Shown here: piece by piece, positions 10,544 to 21,449 of the stretch
Layout: the number at the start of each line of letters is the position of its first letter
How positions within the stretch are numbered: position 1 is the first letter of the stretch
Position numbers and translations under genes: made by a program
The notes under the pieces: generated by a model
What the model was told of the DNA's origin: nothing
What the model saw: only the letters and a program-made list of their open reading frames with translations
The model's database searches: none
Source: Castor canadensis
Taxonomy: Eukaryota; Chordata; Mammalia; Rodentia; Castoridae
NCBI RefSeq assembly: GCF_047511655.1
Contig: NC_133391.1
Span: forward strand, 131,844,906 to 131,908,905
Length of the DNA: 64,000 bases
Direction: 5' to 3'

Positions 10544-10578
10544 AAAAAAAAAAAAAGAAAAGAAAAGAATGCCAGGCT
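10544..10578. repeat. Poly(A) tail and right target-site duplication of U1 pseudogene
   Basis: An A-rich tail with interspersed G at 10544-10563, then the exact duplicate of 10366-10380 at 10564-10578. Confidence 0.93.
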
Positions 10579-10657
10579 GCTGCCCCTTTATACTCTCTTT
10601 TTGCCCATAGGAAATGAAACTCAAAATGCTCCAGGTTATGAAGTCGAGGACAGACAT

Positions 10658-10672
10658 AAGAAAATTTAAGGA
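10658..10672. repeat. Target-site duplication, left, of LTR-like insert
   Basis: The 15-mer aagaaaatttaagga recurs exactly at 10973-10987. Confidence 0.85.
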
Positions 10673-10972
10673 ATGTTTATTTCTCTCCAAAATACATATG
10701 TTGATATCTTATCCTGGATGTGTTGCTATCCTGATGTGGCTTTAATGACTAGAGGTCATCAAAGAAGAGCCCTTGTGAATGAGATCAGCACTGCTATAGA
10801 AGAGAATACAGGGAGTTTAGTTTGTCTCTTCCTACGTGTGAGAGCAGAGCCAGAGGGGGCTATCTCTGAAGGAGAATGGGCCCTCACCAAAGGCCAAGTC
10901 TTCTGGGCCCTTTATCTTGGATTTTCCAGCCTCCAGAATTGTGAGCAATAAATTATCCTCTAGTTTACAAAA
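10673..10972 (+). mobile_element. MLT1/MaLR-like retroelement flanked by 15-bp duplications
   Basis: A 300-bp insert whose text resembles MaLR LTRs: ctccaaaatacatatgttga, tcctgatgtggctttaa, tgagagcagagccagag, then ccagcctccagaattgtgag with an AATAAA. A true LTR element would give 5-bp duplications. The 15-bp duplication and A-rich end suggest it was instead mobilised by L1 as a transcript ending at the LTR polyadenylation signal. Confidence 0.7.
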
Positions 10973-10987
10973 AAGAAAATTTAAGGA
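10973..10987. repeat. Target-site duplication, right, of LTR-like insert
   Basis: Exact duplicate of 10658-10672. Confidence 0.85.
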
Positions 10988-11289
10988 AATCTATTATAAT
11001 CTATCTAAGAATTAAAAATCTCAAAGTCTGTCTTATTAACCCCATGGGGAAAATTATAATTAACCTATGACTAAAGATCTGAGAGTACGCTAAATTAATG
11101 TAATTGTTTACACATGTTATTTTATACCTTAGTCTATCAAACATGAGGTAAAAACTTCTTCTGTCCCTAAAATTCCAGAAAACAACTGAATAATTACTGC
11201 AGCTTATTTTGGTTTTTTAATTTTATATGTGCTTAAATTAATAATTTTTTGGCATGCCTAATTTAAAATATGTATGTGGGTGTGTGTGT

Positions 11290-11333
11290 AAACATTTTTC
11301 GGATAGTTCTTAAACATTTTTAGGATAGTTCTT
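11290..11333. repeat. 22-bp tandem duplication
   Basis: Two adjacent 22-bp units beginning aaacattttt and ending ggatagttctt, differing at one base. Confidence 0.9.
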
Positions 11334-11379
11334 AACCTGCTATTATGAAGTTAATATGTAAAAACCTGTTGTTGTTATA

Positions 11380-11415
11380 AAACATCATCTAAAAGTCTAA
11401 CTTTAGATGATGTTT
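11380..11415. repeat. Perfect 14-bp inverted repeat, 8-nt loop
   Basis: The left arm aaacatcatctaaa (11380-11393) and right arm tttagatgatgttt (11402-11415) are exact reverse complements separated by agtctaac. They would form a hairpin in RNA. Confidence 0.9.
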
Positions 11416-12393
11416 AGAAATTTACTCTTAGGCTCAGACTAAGAAAAACAAGGGTTGTTTTAAACTAAAGCAGCAGCTTCCAGGGTAGTCTTGGAATTTG
11501 GTTTTGAACAAACGATGTTAATTTGTTTCATTCTGTCATAAATATAATTTAAATTCAACTCTCATTTACAATGTATGGGTCCATTAACAAATACATTTTC
11601 TGTAAATTATTTTTGTACCATGGGAACAGTATAAGACTGCTTTTTTACTGGTTTTTTAATTAATATTTAAAGTTACTAAGGGTATTTTATTTTATTGGGA
11701 AAATTGTGTCTAAGTTCAAGTCTTATTAAGGTTGTTTCAAAATGCTTTTCAGCAAAAAAGGATTTTATGGAGTAAATTATGTCCTAAAGGATTGTTTCCA
11801 AAAAAGGAGGATAGGGACAAAGACAAAAGGCTCATAAAGTTGTGCAAAGTGTTTTAAATAACCACCTTATAACAACTGTTAAGCAACTATTATTTAACTG
11901 ATCCCAATATATTTGGTGTCCTACATATCTAAGTTACTAAAATGCTACTAAACTTCATCTAAATGTTGTACAAATGTTTACGGGCTTAAAATATGTGTAA
12001 TTTAACTACATGTAAAATGACCAGCTTTCTTTTCATCCAAGAAACATCTAAACCTCTTATTTTATATCTAGGAGCAATTTTATATATTGTTCAATAAGAC
12101 CTTTGGCATTTCTACATTTTATGATCAGTGCCATTCAGATTGGAGAGTCTGCCATTTGGGCAGCCCTGCTATTTAAACCTGGCCTTCATCTAATTGTCTT
12201 GGATGGGTGAACATTGCGTATAGATGAGATGCATTTGTGCATTAAAAAAATGTGGGTATTTAGGGTCATTGACACTATCTCCCAACTTGTGGGAGATTTA
12301 GGGTTTTGATTTTTGTCAGTGCTATATACCTGTCATCTTACTTAGCCAAAGATTCAAAATTTTACCGCAAAGCTAGAAGCTATATGTAAGTAA

Positions 12394-12397
<4 letters not shown>

Positions 12398-12429
<32 letters not shown>
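12398..12429. repeat. GT microsatellite, about 16 units
   Basis: Uninterrupted (gt)n. Confidence 0.98.
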
Positions 12430-12430
<1 letters not shown>

Positions 12431-12999
12431 CTAATGCATTTGTGTTCCCCAAGTTTTTTTTTTAAACACTTTACTAAACTGGTGTCCTGTAAACTAAATT
12501 TGTCAGTGGTGTTAGCCCTCTACAGGCTTATGTCTGTGTGTTCCTACTTGTAACAAAAAGAACTTGATGTTCCTAACATGCTTTCAATCATAACTACTAT
12601 CCTAAAATGTTTTATACAATTAAAATAATTAGACTGTTATGTTGATTACTAAACTGTTTTTCAAAATTTTAACCATAGGTGTTCTAAGTCTTTTGGCATT
12701 GCAGTTTTGGTTCTTCACTAGAACATTTACAGTTGAGCTCATAGAGGATTCCAACAAGTTAACTTTTAGATACTTGTTTCTGTTGGCTTTTGTTTTGTAT
12801 TTTCTTTGTGAAACTTTTTAACTATTGCCTGTTGATGTTCTGCAGAAGTACAACTTCTAACTAACAACTCAAATAGCATTCTTTTTGAGATACTAGGATG
12901 CCACTTATAAATCAGGCAAAATTAAACTTAATGGACTCCAGGTAAACCCTGCTGGAGAGCTAGTTCTTCTAAACTGACTTGTTGCTCAAATTTAGTTAA
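12430..12999. other. AT-rich DNA, no gene seen
   Basis: No recognisable feature. A T-rich open frame at 12639-12821 encodes a hydrophobic peptide but has no supporting context. Confidence 0.4.
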
Positions 13000-14181
13000 A
13001 AAGAGTTTTATTGGCACTGACTCCCACCTGGCCTATCACTTCCCCTCCAACATGGGATCAGATCACATCAACTGGGACATCTTATCCCAGAAATGAGGAA
13101 AGACCTAGTGGGAGAAAGTTTATCCCAGCAACAATGGACCATTTGGAAACAAACAGTTCAAAAAAAAAAAAAAAACTGTTGAGAAAAGGAAGATCTCAGA
13201 TTCCAAATGGAGTCTCTTATGGCAGACCTTCCAAAGCAACTAAAAACAAGAGTTTGTTAAGAAATGATTCATAAGCATGGTTACCTAATACTAAAACCTG
13301 TGCCTGTCTACCTTCCAACAGAACAGAAGCTTACTTACACCCTAGCCTTTGGCCTGTCATCTGCTAGTTCTATAACTGCATAAAAAAATCCAGAGACCCT
13401 CTGTTCCTTAGTCCCTTTGAGATTATGTTCAGTGCCCTTTTCTCCTTGTCCCACAAGTACCTTGGGATTCTCCTTCCCTGTGCTCAAGCCTGCCTGCTAT
13501 TGAACTAACATGCTGGCTTCTCAGGAAATATGCAGAGCAAATTCTCCCCCCAGCCTATAGATTCTACTTCTAAAACACCCTCTTTACCCAGAGACTGATC
13601 CTAAAGAACCTTCCGGGACAAACAAAACATCTTCATCCTTCCCAGAGGGGTCTCTGTCAAGTCATACTAACTATCCCTACAGCTGCAAAACTCTTGGGTC
13701 TGCCTTTTGGGATTAATCTATCTAGGCTTAAAATTGTTTCCCCTCTGCCAACTGGACACTCACCTACCAGACCTACATCTTCTGTTACCTCTGAAAACCT
13801 GCCCAGCACCAAATACCTGTGTGAGCCTGCTGGAGATCTTCACCTATTCCTCCAAAGCAATCCAGGTAACAACCACACCAATTCATAACTTATGGACCAG
13901 GTCACTTGCTATATACTTTATCATTTTCCTTTCTAGTAGGCTCCTTTTGCAAAAAATCTTCCTTTCCATCTCTGGTCCTCTTCTTTATTACAAGGACATG
14001 ATTGGAGTCATCTACCATAACTGTGGCTCAATCCCATCGGGGTACTGCCTAGCATATGCCACATGATGCTGATATCTCAGATACCCCTTGTGTCAACTTA
14101 AACCAAACCCAATCCTAACGTGCTTTTTTTCTCTGCTTTATAATTTCTTCCCATCTGGACCAAATAACTTATTAATTAAAG
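13000..14181 (+). mobile_element. Probable degraded endogenous retrovirus interior
   Basis: C-rich plus-strand composition typical of ERV1-class internal sequence, with short C/T-rich broken frames such as 13707-14066. It is followed by an LTR-like 3' part. No Gag, Pol or Env motif could be recognised with certainty, so the assignment rests on composition, position and the downstream LTR-like block. Many stops; not functional. Confidence 0.4.
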
Positions 14182-14410
14182 ACTTACCCAGCCCAGCCAG
14201 GTGCTGATGGCTCAGGCCGTAATCTTAGCTACTCAGGAGGCAGAAATCAGGAGGATCACAGTTCAAAGCCAACTCAGGCAAATAGTTTCATGAGACCCTA
14301 TCTTGAAAAAAACTTCAAAAAAAAAAATAGGGCTGGTAGAGTGACTCAAGGTGAAGGCCCTGAGTTCAAACCCTAGTACCACAAAAAAAAAAAAAAAAAA
14401 AACTTACCCA
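14182..14410 (+). mobile_element. Composite B1-ID SINE, sense, with target-site duplication
   Basis: A 7SL-derived B1-like monomer (gctactcaggaggcagaaat) is followed by an A-rich linker. An ID-like tRNA unit then reads ggctggtagagtgactcaag, ctgagttcaaaccctagtac, and poly(A) follows. Flanks carry acttaccca at 14182-14190 and 14402-14410. It is inserted in the probable retrovirus remnant. Confidence 0.88.
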
Positions 14411-14605
14411 CCCCAAACACCCTACCAGGCTACTTTATTTCAACCTCTACCCCAAAGGAACCCCCTAACTCCTCAGGGAAGCTCTCTGACCCTTCTCAGC
14501 ATGAAGCAGCTATGGAAGATAAAACTTCCTCCCTCAAGAACCCTAGAATGGGGTTGCCTCTCCCAATCTTCTGAAGAATCATCTCTTCCCTGTCTGAGGG
14601 AGAAA

Positions 14606-15050
14606 TGTATGCTAACAAATGGACCTAAGCAACTCCATTTTGTGTCTGGACTTTATTTTGTGTAACTCTTTTGTCTATCTTTTCAGACCAGGTCCAGCTA
14701 ATAACTTCTCTGTTCTATTCTGAGAAACTATAGTACCCCACAGACATAGAAGACAGGTCTTCCAAGCTAAACCTCACTCTGGACTATGTGCTGGTCTAAT
14801 TGAGGAACCCACTTCACCATCTGTCAGAGAGACCAATGACCACCTATTCTGCTCCCCACCAATGTTCTTACAACCCCCACCTCACAAAAACCCTTAAAAA
14901 ACACACCAATCGCACATGGTGTGGATACCATCTATGACATCTGGTCTTTTCCTCCTATGGAAAGTAAACAAAACTCTTTCCTGCTTTAACTGCAGCCTTT
15001 GTGGACTCTCATGCCCTGTACACCAGCCACAAGAATGGGACCTAACATTG
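14606..15050 (+). mobile_element. LTR-like 3' end of the retrovirus remnant
   Basis: Preceded by a purine run (tgagggagaaa) resembling a polypurine tract. The block starts tgtatgctaacaaatgg and ends near gggacctaaca. A promoter-like cttaaaaaac and a short U5-like tail lie near 14895-15040. No matching 5' LTR was found in the window. Family unknown. Confidence 0.4.
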
Positions 15051-15736
15051 TGGTTTAAATGTAAGGGTTGATTTCTCAGTTTTCAATCTGGCCAAAAGTC
15101 TGTCCTTGTGCCACTACCACACTGTTTGATTACTGCAGCTCTGTAGTAATTTTTGAAATTGAGATGTGTGAGTCCCCCAGCTCTGTTCTTCTTTTTCAAG
15201 ACTGCTGCCTATTCTGAGATTGCATTGAATCTATCATCAATACATGGTCAAAGAAAGAAATCCAATAGCTTCTCCCAGAAACCTTTCCATTATGTCCATT
15301 CGCATTTAATAACTTTACTAATATGAGCGTTTTCCTTTTACTTTGTCCCTAAATGGCATTGAGAATGACAAAACTCTAGTTTCTGGATGTACATAACATT
15401 CCTAAATTGTCTTTCAGCTATCTTATTTGAAATTATTTGTCACCATTACTTTCATTTTTCATTAAAACCCTAGTCTGTAACTTTTAGTCACCTTTGCATT
15501 TTCCATGGTATCTGCCCCAATAAGTCAGAAAAGAACATGATTAAAGTATACCAAGAAACCCACTACCAGGATTTCTTCTTCAAACCTGTGTTTTCTTGAT
15601 GAGTTCTTTAGCAATAAGAATAATCTGAGAAGAGTTCTAGCAAGTTCAGCTCAGATCATATTATGTTACTAAAGAACAACCTGAGAATACAAAACTGACA
15701 TGTGCTAATCCTAGCCTTGAACAGGCTTGCTTGTGC
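15051..15736. other. Unclassified, no gene seen
   Basis: Part near 15075-15240 resembles reverse-strand L1 ORF2 text (ttgattactgcagctctgta). The rest was not recognised. Confidence 0.4.
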
Positions 15737-15908
15737 TCTCTCTCTCTCTCTTTCTCCCCCCTCCCCCCTGACTTTTCCTCTTCATCCTTTCTCTCTCTTG
15801 AACAGTGTTTTGCAATGTAGGCCAGGCTGGCCTCAAACTTGTGATCCTCCTGCCTGCCTCAGCCTCCTAAGTGCTGGGATTATAAATTTTTGCCACCATT
15901 CCCAAAGG
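15737..15908 (-). mobile_element. B1-like SINE, antisense, with TC-rich tail complement
   Basis: A (tc)n and C-rich run at 15737-15770 precedes the reverse complement of a B1-like monomer: gtaggccaggctggcctcaa, gatcctcctgcctgcctcag, taagtgctgggattataaa. Confidence 0.85.
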
Positions 15909-16019
15909 ACAAGCCTTTGATCATTCATGACCTTGGAAGTCATTGAGTTGAAAGAAAGAATGCTGAGCCAAAGACACCTGGGCCAACAGAAATACTCTCA
16001 ATAAAGTTTTTGACCTTTC

Positions 16020-16830
16020 TCATTCACAAGGCATTCTTACTATCTGTCCCTTGTCAGCACAGCCACAGGACAAAGTAGTGTAGCTTGCTGAGAGATTGGA
16101 GTAGCAGAGAGGTGAGCCAGAGGGGAGGATGGAAAGGAGATGCAAAGACAGAAAATTAGCCCTTGGGAAGCAAATCTCCACCCCTGCCTGGGCTATATTG
16201 GACCAACCCAATCCAAGAGGAAATTGTGCAGAAATGGGAGGGTTTATTGTTAGCTGGAGGACACCAAAAATAGAAGACTCAAGAATGCTAATGCACAGGG
16301 AGTAATGATGAAGTCCAAAGTGTTTTAAAAGAGGGTCATTATCATAGTCAGTGTCAAGAAAAATCACACCCACACTCAGCCCTTCCATACCATTGTCTAG
16401 AACAGCTGCAGCTGAAGCACTAACAGCAGGCAGCTCTGACTTTGGGAGAGTCTCCACCCAGCCCATTGTTTCACCAAAAGGTCTCAGTCTTTCCAACCCA
16501 GACCTGCCCCAGCACTTATTCATCCTTGCTCTCAGCCTTAAAGAGGGGTGCTGCACTCCAGGCCATGGCATGACAGCTTCATTGGGAAAGACACACTTGA
16601 GGCCTCTGAACTATGGGCATCCTTTCTTCTCAAAGGGGCTTGCCAGGCTTCTGTCACCCCACATCAGCAGCAGGTTCACAGCTAACCTTAGACAGCATGA
16701 GGCCTCCACTGGGGATCAGTGGGCCTTGAGCAAAACTCACAAGGATTTTGATTTTAGTGTCTGTCCTGCTGCCCTGCTACTTTTGTTCTGGTGAATAAAA
16801 TTCTCCATTTTCTTACATCATGTATTGATG
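16020..16830. repeat. Unclassified, possibly LTR-like segment containing repeat copy B
   Basis: 16304-16500 matches the insert at 9238-9425. The wider segment carries AATAAA signals at both ends (15998 and about 16794) and a 183-codon minus-strand open frame (16020-16571). That frame is the second longest here without recognised domains. It could be an endogenous retrovirus LTR or an old processed pseudogene. I recognise no domain. Confidence 0.4.
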
Positions 16831-16902
16831 AAGAGAAAAACAGCCAACCAACATTTACCAGGAACTCAGAACTGCTGTGGAGACTTGCAAGGAACTGTGC
16901 TC

Positions 16903-17065
16903 CAGAACAGAGGTTCCCAACACAAGCTTCACATTAGCATCACCTGGGGATATTTTTAATTTACTGAAATCCATTCCCATCCTAGATATTCCCAATTCAT
17001 CTAGGTAGGCCTGGTTGGCAGCACTTTTAGTGGTCCCGCCCACCCAGGTGATTCTAATGTATAGC
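16903..17065. mobile_element. MER5-type hAT-Charlie DNA transposon remnant
   Basis: Text such as agaggttcccaacacaagc, tagcatcacctgggga and cacccaggtgattctaatg fits MER5-like non-autonomous hAT elements, including both ends carrying the complementary CACCTG/CAGGTG blocks. Confidence 0.65.
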
Positions 17066-17334
17066 CAGGATTAATAATGAATGATCTACTTTTAAACTCT
17101 AACTTAATTATCTGTTTATCTATTATCTGACAAAAAGCAGTATATTCATTGAGGTCTGAAGTTACTATGAAGCAGATGAAGTGCTTAGTAGAGAGGTGGA
17201 GTAAGGAACCTCCCAGGCAAGAGGAGGAACCATGTGAAAGAGATGTGTAGTAAGAGAAGTCCTGGGTCCTGGTATTAGAAAACCAAGAGCATCCTCTATA
17301 ACTATTTTCACTTGTTCTTGATGCCCAAGTGTCA

Positions 17335-17421
17335 TGAAATGAATGGGTTTCCAAATTCACCTATGGAAACCCTAATTCTGAATGGGATGGTATTAGGAGG
17401 TAGGGCCTTTGGGTAGTTACA

Positions 17422-17466
<45 letters not shown>

Positions 17467-17690
17467 TCCCCCTTCCTCCCTCCCTTCCTCTTTCTCTCTG
17501 CCATGTGAGGATACATAGAGAAATCAGCAGTCTACAACCTGAAAGAAGGCCTTCACCAGAACACAACCTTGCTGCTACCCTGATCTCAGACTTCCAGCCT
17601 CCAGAACTATGAAAAATAAATGTTTATTTTTTGAGCCACCTAATCCATGGTTGTTTGTTAAAGCAGTCAGAGATGAGTAAGACAGCATTT
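17335..17690 (+). mobile_element. MLT1-like MaLR LTR, sense, expanded by TC repeat
   Basis: ggatggtattaggaggtag, then a long (tc)n expansion (17423-17500), then ccatgtgaggatacatagag, aatcagcagtctacaacct, cttccagcctccagaacta, AATAAA and gagccacctaatcc. Similar elements lie at 10673, 30668 and 43376. Confidence 0.7.
17423..17500. repeat. TC/TTC-rich microsatellite
   Basis: (tc)n passing into ctt/ccc-rich sequence within the LTR. Confidence 0.9.
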
Positions 17691-17699
17691 ACTTAACTG

Positions 17700-19305
17700 A
17701 TTTCTCGCAGAACCGTGTGGACATTTGGCTAGAGGAAACACACCTTCAGATAGAGTGGTACTGGGCACTAATGGTTGGTTATAATAGACAGTAAAAAAAG
17801 AAAAAGGTCTTGCACTTCCCTGGATAGATGCAGTTTGATTTGGCAGTTTTGGTACATGTAATCACCGTGTTGGTTGCTAAATTTATCCACACCCGGGAAT
17901 CCTTCAGAAAGATTACTCACGAAGAGAATTTCATCTCTGCTTTATGGGTTTCAGACACAAAGCAGGACAGAATGCTAGAACTGTAATATAAAAATGTCCT
18001 GAATGGTTAGCTGATTTGGTGGCAAAAGACACAGAAAGTGTCATATTAACAAAAATACTTGACCTTCAAGTTAGTAAAAACTTCCAGGGAAGAGACCTTT
18101 GTTACATTTTCCACACTTCCAAGGAACAGTGGCCACAGTCAGTGATCACTTTCACCCTCACATCCTCTAAGTAGCACACTATCTGCAGTGTAGCCAGGTC
18201 TGGGGACCAGTTCCATCAGTGCCCTCAACTCTACCCTTCAGTTCCAAACATTACTTTATCACCAGCTTTTCTCCTTGCCTTCCAATGGCTAACAATGGAG
18301 GAGAATTAATGGAGCAGGGGATAAACAGATTTTGTTTCTGAGTCTTTCTAAAGGAATTCCACCCCCCCACACACACACTATATTTCTATTTCCCTCTTTT
18401 GCTGATGAGAAAAATATGTGTTTTCTTATATGCCCTATGGCAGTTATGATGGAAATAAAACTTAGAATGACCCCACAAGACTTTGTGCCATTTTGTGTTT
18501 TTGCTTCAACTGCATATGGTAGCAGGGGAGAGTGGAGAGGGAGAAGAAAGGTGTATAACTCATGTGCACTTTGGATAGACTTTCCAGTGCAAACATCTTT
18601 TGAATTTCTTCTAACCTCTGAAATGAAGTATTTGAAACAAATCACTTTGTTAGACAAATTTTTGTTTGATCAGGTCATGGAGAAGAGATTTATTTTCAAA
18701 TTGATGCATAAGTTTGGAGCCATAAGAAAACCTTATACCTGTTCAGTGTTAATCAGAAAATTGCTGATGTCACCTCTTTGAGCTCATATGGTCAATGCTG
18801 TATACATACATATACATATATAGTCAGCATATTTTAAAGAAACTTACCTTTATATATCTCACATATAAGCATTCACCTCTGATTGGTTCTGATCAGTTGC
18901 CTTGTGGTAGGAATGTGATATTGATGGAACTCCTTTCAATGGAAAAATATTCTCAAATTAACGTTTCTTTGTAAGTAATAGAAAGAAAAATTGTCATTTT
19001 TTAATTTAGTAAATACTTGCACACTTATTTTAAATAGGTACAGTGCTGGAGATTTAAAAATGAATGAGTACAACACAATTCCTGCCTTGAAGAGTTGTTT
19101 CCTGTGCTGGGTATTGGAGGATGGTTAGGAGCTACCAAGAAAGGAAGGAAGAAAGAGCTCTGGATTAAGGGGAAATATCATTTTTAATTCCACAAAAATG
19201 TGAAAATTTCCAGAAAGTTCCAGGAGTAAAGGAGATATTTAGAGTAATTGGAGCACATGACTCATGTAGGAAAAAGTAGAAGTTAAGTCTAAGATGATGA
19301 ATCAA
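17700..19305. other. Single-copy DNA, no gene seen
   Basis: No repeat was recognised. A 149-codon plus frame and an overlapping 122-codon minus frame at 18289-18781 are open but show no domain. Their mutual overlap argues for chance. Confidence 0.45.
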
Positions 19306-19309
19306 CAGG

Positions 19310-19425
19310 GAGCAGAGTGGTTAACAGACTGGGTCTGGCTGGGCTCAAACCCTGGCTCCTTCTTCACCTAGTCACTCATTTTTTTATATTTCAAATGGGA
19401 TGATATCTGATGAATGTTAAAAATA
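19310..19425 (+). mobile_element. MIR SINE remnant
   Basis: gtggttaacagactgggtct, ctcaaaccctggctccttc and tttcaaatgggatgatat follow the order of a MIR core. Confidence 0.55.
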
Positions 19426-19587
19426 GGGCCTGTTAAGGTGTGCCAAGTTAAGGCACTAGTTCATCCTGAGATGATGAGAGCCAACATCAAAAGAGTATCC
19501 TCAGAGGATTCTGGAGATGTTTCTCAGGTACATGTGACATATATGTCAAGTGGTTGGACTGGAGTGAAAGAGGAAAAGAACACAAAG

Positions 19588-20005
19588 TATGCTAGTCAGC
19601 TTTTTATAACTATAGCAAAGACCCGAGATAATCAACTTATAAAGAGAAGGGGTTGTTTTGGCTCATAGTTTCAGAGGTTTCAGTCCATACTTAGGTGGCC
19701 CTGTTGCTTTTAGGCCTATGCTATATGATAGCATGTTATGGAAACAGCATGTAATAAAACTATTTGAATCATAGCCAAAATGCAAGAGAAAGAGGGAGAG
19801 AGAGAAACAGAGAGACAGAGAGAGAGAGAGAGAGGAAGAGACCATGGTCCCCCAATACCCTTAGAAGGCACTTCCCCAAAGACCTAAAACCTCCAACTAG
19901 GCTTCACCTCTTAAAGTTTCCACTGCCTCCCAATAGTGCCAAGCTGGGGACTAAACCTTTAACACATGGACCTTTGGGGTATCTTTCAGATCCAAATTAT
20001 AGCAG
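19588..20005 (-). mobile_element. MaLR-like LTR, antisense
   Basis: tatgctagtcagctttttat, aagagaaggggttgttttgg, then a GA-rich expansion (19783-19840), then ctaaaacctccaactaggc and a tagtgccaagctggggacta block. This is the reverse complement of a MaLR-type LTR. Confidence 0.6.
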
Positions 20006-20185
20006 GAAGGAAGAGGTAAAGCATGGCAACTATATTTCTCACTTGAGAAATATTAGATGACAGAGCTGTAATAACATGAAATAAAGGAGGCCAAGATTTA
20101 TAAGGGATTTATATTTAGGATTCCCACACAACAACGAGGTAGGTCTCTGTTAGGCAGCCAGTAGTAAGATAACAGAGTTTTGTCA

Positions 20186-21321
20186 CCTCCAAAGAATCAA
20201 TATCCCAGTGAAGAAATGGGCACATGAATTGAATAGGGAACTTTCAAAGGAAGAGATACAGATGGCTAATAATTACATGAAGAAGTGCTCAACTTCCCTG
20301 GCCATAAAAGAAATGCAAATCAAAACCACACTAATATCTCATCTCACCCCAGTTAGAATGGCTATCATCAAGGACACAAGCAACAACAAATGCTGGCAAG
20401 AATGTGGCAAAACAGAAACCCTTCTACACTGTTGGTGGGAATGCAAATTAGTACAACCACTATGGAAAGCAGTATGAAGAGTCCTTAAAAAACTAAAACT
20501 AGAGCTGCCATATGACCCAGTGATACCACTCCTGGGCTTATAACCAGAGGAATGTTAAGTTAGGACACAATAGAGACACTTGCACACCTACATTTGTTGC
20601 AGCACTGTTCATAATAGCCAAGCTATGGAAGCAACCCAGATGCCCTACAACTAATGAATAGATGGATTAAGAAAATGTGATAGATAGATATATATATACA
20701 TATAAATAAATTAATTAAATGGAGTTTTATTCAGTCATAAGGAAGAAAACTATGTGCTTTGAAGGTAAATAAATACAATTGGAGAACATCATGTTAAGTG
20801 AAATAAGCCATTTTCAGAAAGACAAAAGTCACATATTTACTCTCATATGTGGGAGATAGACCCAATACAAATACAAACAATATTATGAAAAATTGGTCAT
20901 GCTAAGGTGAGGTCACATATGAGAGAAAGTAAAAGAAGGAAGTTAATAAGGTGAATATAGTTGATGTACATCTTATATAAGAGTAAATATAGAATTTTTA
21001 AACATTGAAATTACCATAAGAAGGTGATTAATGTAGAAAGGAGAAAAATAGAGGAGATGGACCAATTCAAGTTATATTACATATATACCTGGAAATGTCA
21101 CAATGAAACACCCTGTAAAGCTTTCTTAAACAAAACAGGTCCTGTCTGAGGGCTGGAACAGTGGGAGGAGGAAGGATATAAGGAAAGGGGAAGGAGTGTG
21201 AACATGGTAGTAATATTATGTACACATGTATGTAAATGCAGAAATGAGACCTGTTGACACAATTCCAGGCATGGGGAAAGGAGAATGATGGAGGGAATGA
21301 ATTCAACTATGATATATTGTA
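20186..21321 (+). mobile_element. L1 3' end, sense, copy 1 of two in tandem
   Basis: 5'-truncated L1. The ORF2 C-terminus (20200-20477) retains EIQMANNYMKKCSTSLAIKE, then [18 protein letters not shown], giving the same C-x3-C...H-x4-C motif as the copy at 4479. A stop follows LWKAV. Broken downstream text includes ctcatatgtgggagataga and a purine-rich 3'UTR. The tail is split by an ID SINE at 21332. Confidence 0.9.
20208..20477 (+). pseudogene. L1 ORF2 C-terminal fragment
   Basis: Ninety codons of ORF2 C-terminal domain ending prematurely. It aligns by eye with the fragment at 4479-5640 ([25 protein letters not shown]). Confidence 0.9.
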
Positions 21322-21449
21322 AGAAATTGTAGTTCCTGGGATGTAGCTCGATGGTACAGCACTTGCCTAGCATGCACGAGGCCCTGGGTTCGATCCCAGC
21401 ACCAAAGAAAAGACAAAAAAAAAAAAAGAAAGAAAGAAAAGAAATTGTA
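21321..21449 (+). mobile_element. Young ID-type SINE with 11-bp target-site duplications
   Basis: tRNA-derived ID unit: gggatgtagctcgatggtac, cttgcctagcatgcacgagg, ccctgggttcgatcccagc, then an A-rich tail with AAAG repeats. Flanking duplications aagaaattgta lie at 21321-21331 and 21439-21449. The B-box-like ggttcgatccc is well preserved, suggesting a recent copy. It is inserted in an L1 3' end. Confidence 0.95.

Larger units (their letters stand above)
10988..12397. other. AT-rich DNA, no gene seen
   Basis: Low-complexity AT-rich sequence. It holds a 22-bp tandem duplication (11290-11333) and a perfect 14-bp inverted repeat (11380-11415). It may be diverged retroviral interior continuing to 13 kb, but nothing diagnostic was seen. 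Confidence 0.4.

Noticed and set aside
16020..16571. 183-codon minus-strand open frame as a host gene
   Set aside because: No domain, no splice context, and part of it is a dispersed repeat (9238-9425 copy), so it is reported only as an unclassified repeat with residual coding similarity.
18289..18781. Overlapping 122- and 149-codon frames on opposite strands
   Set aside because: Mutual overlap, no recognised domain, no splice or promoter support. Likely chance.
21335..21405. tRNA gene (tRNA-like body with GGTTCGATCCC)
   Set aside because: It has an A-rich tail and target duplications and lacks a full cloverleaf; it is an ID SINE.
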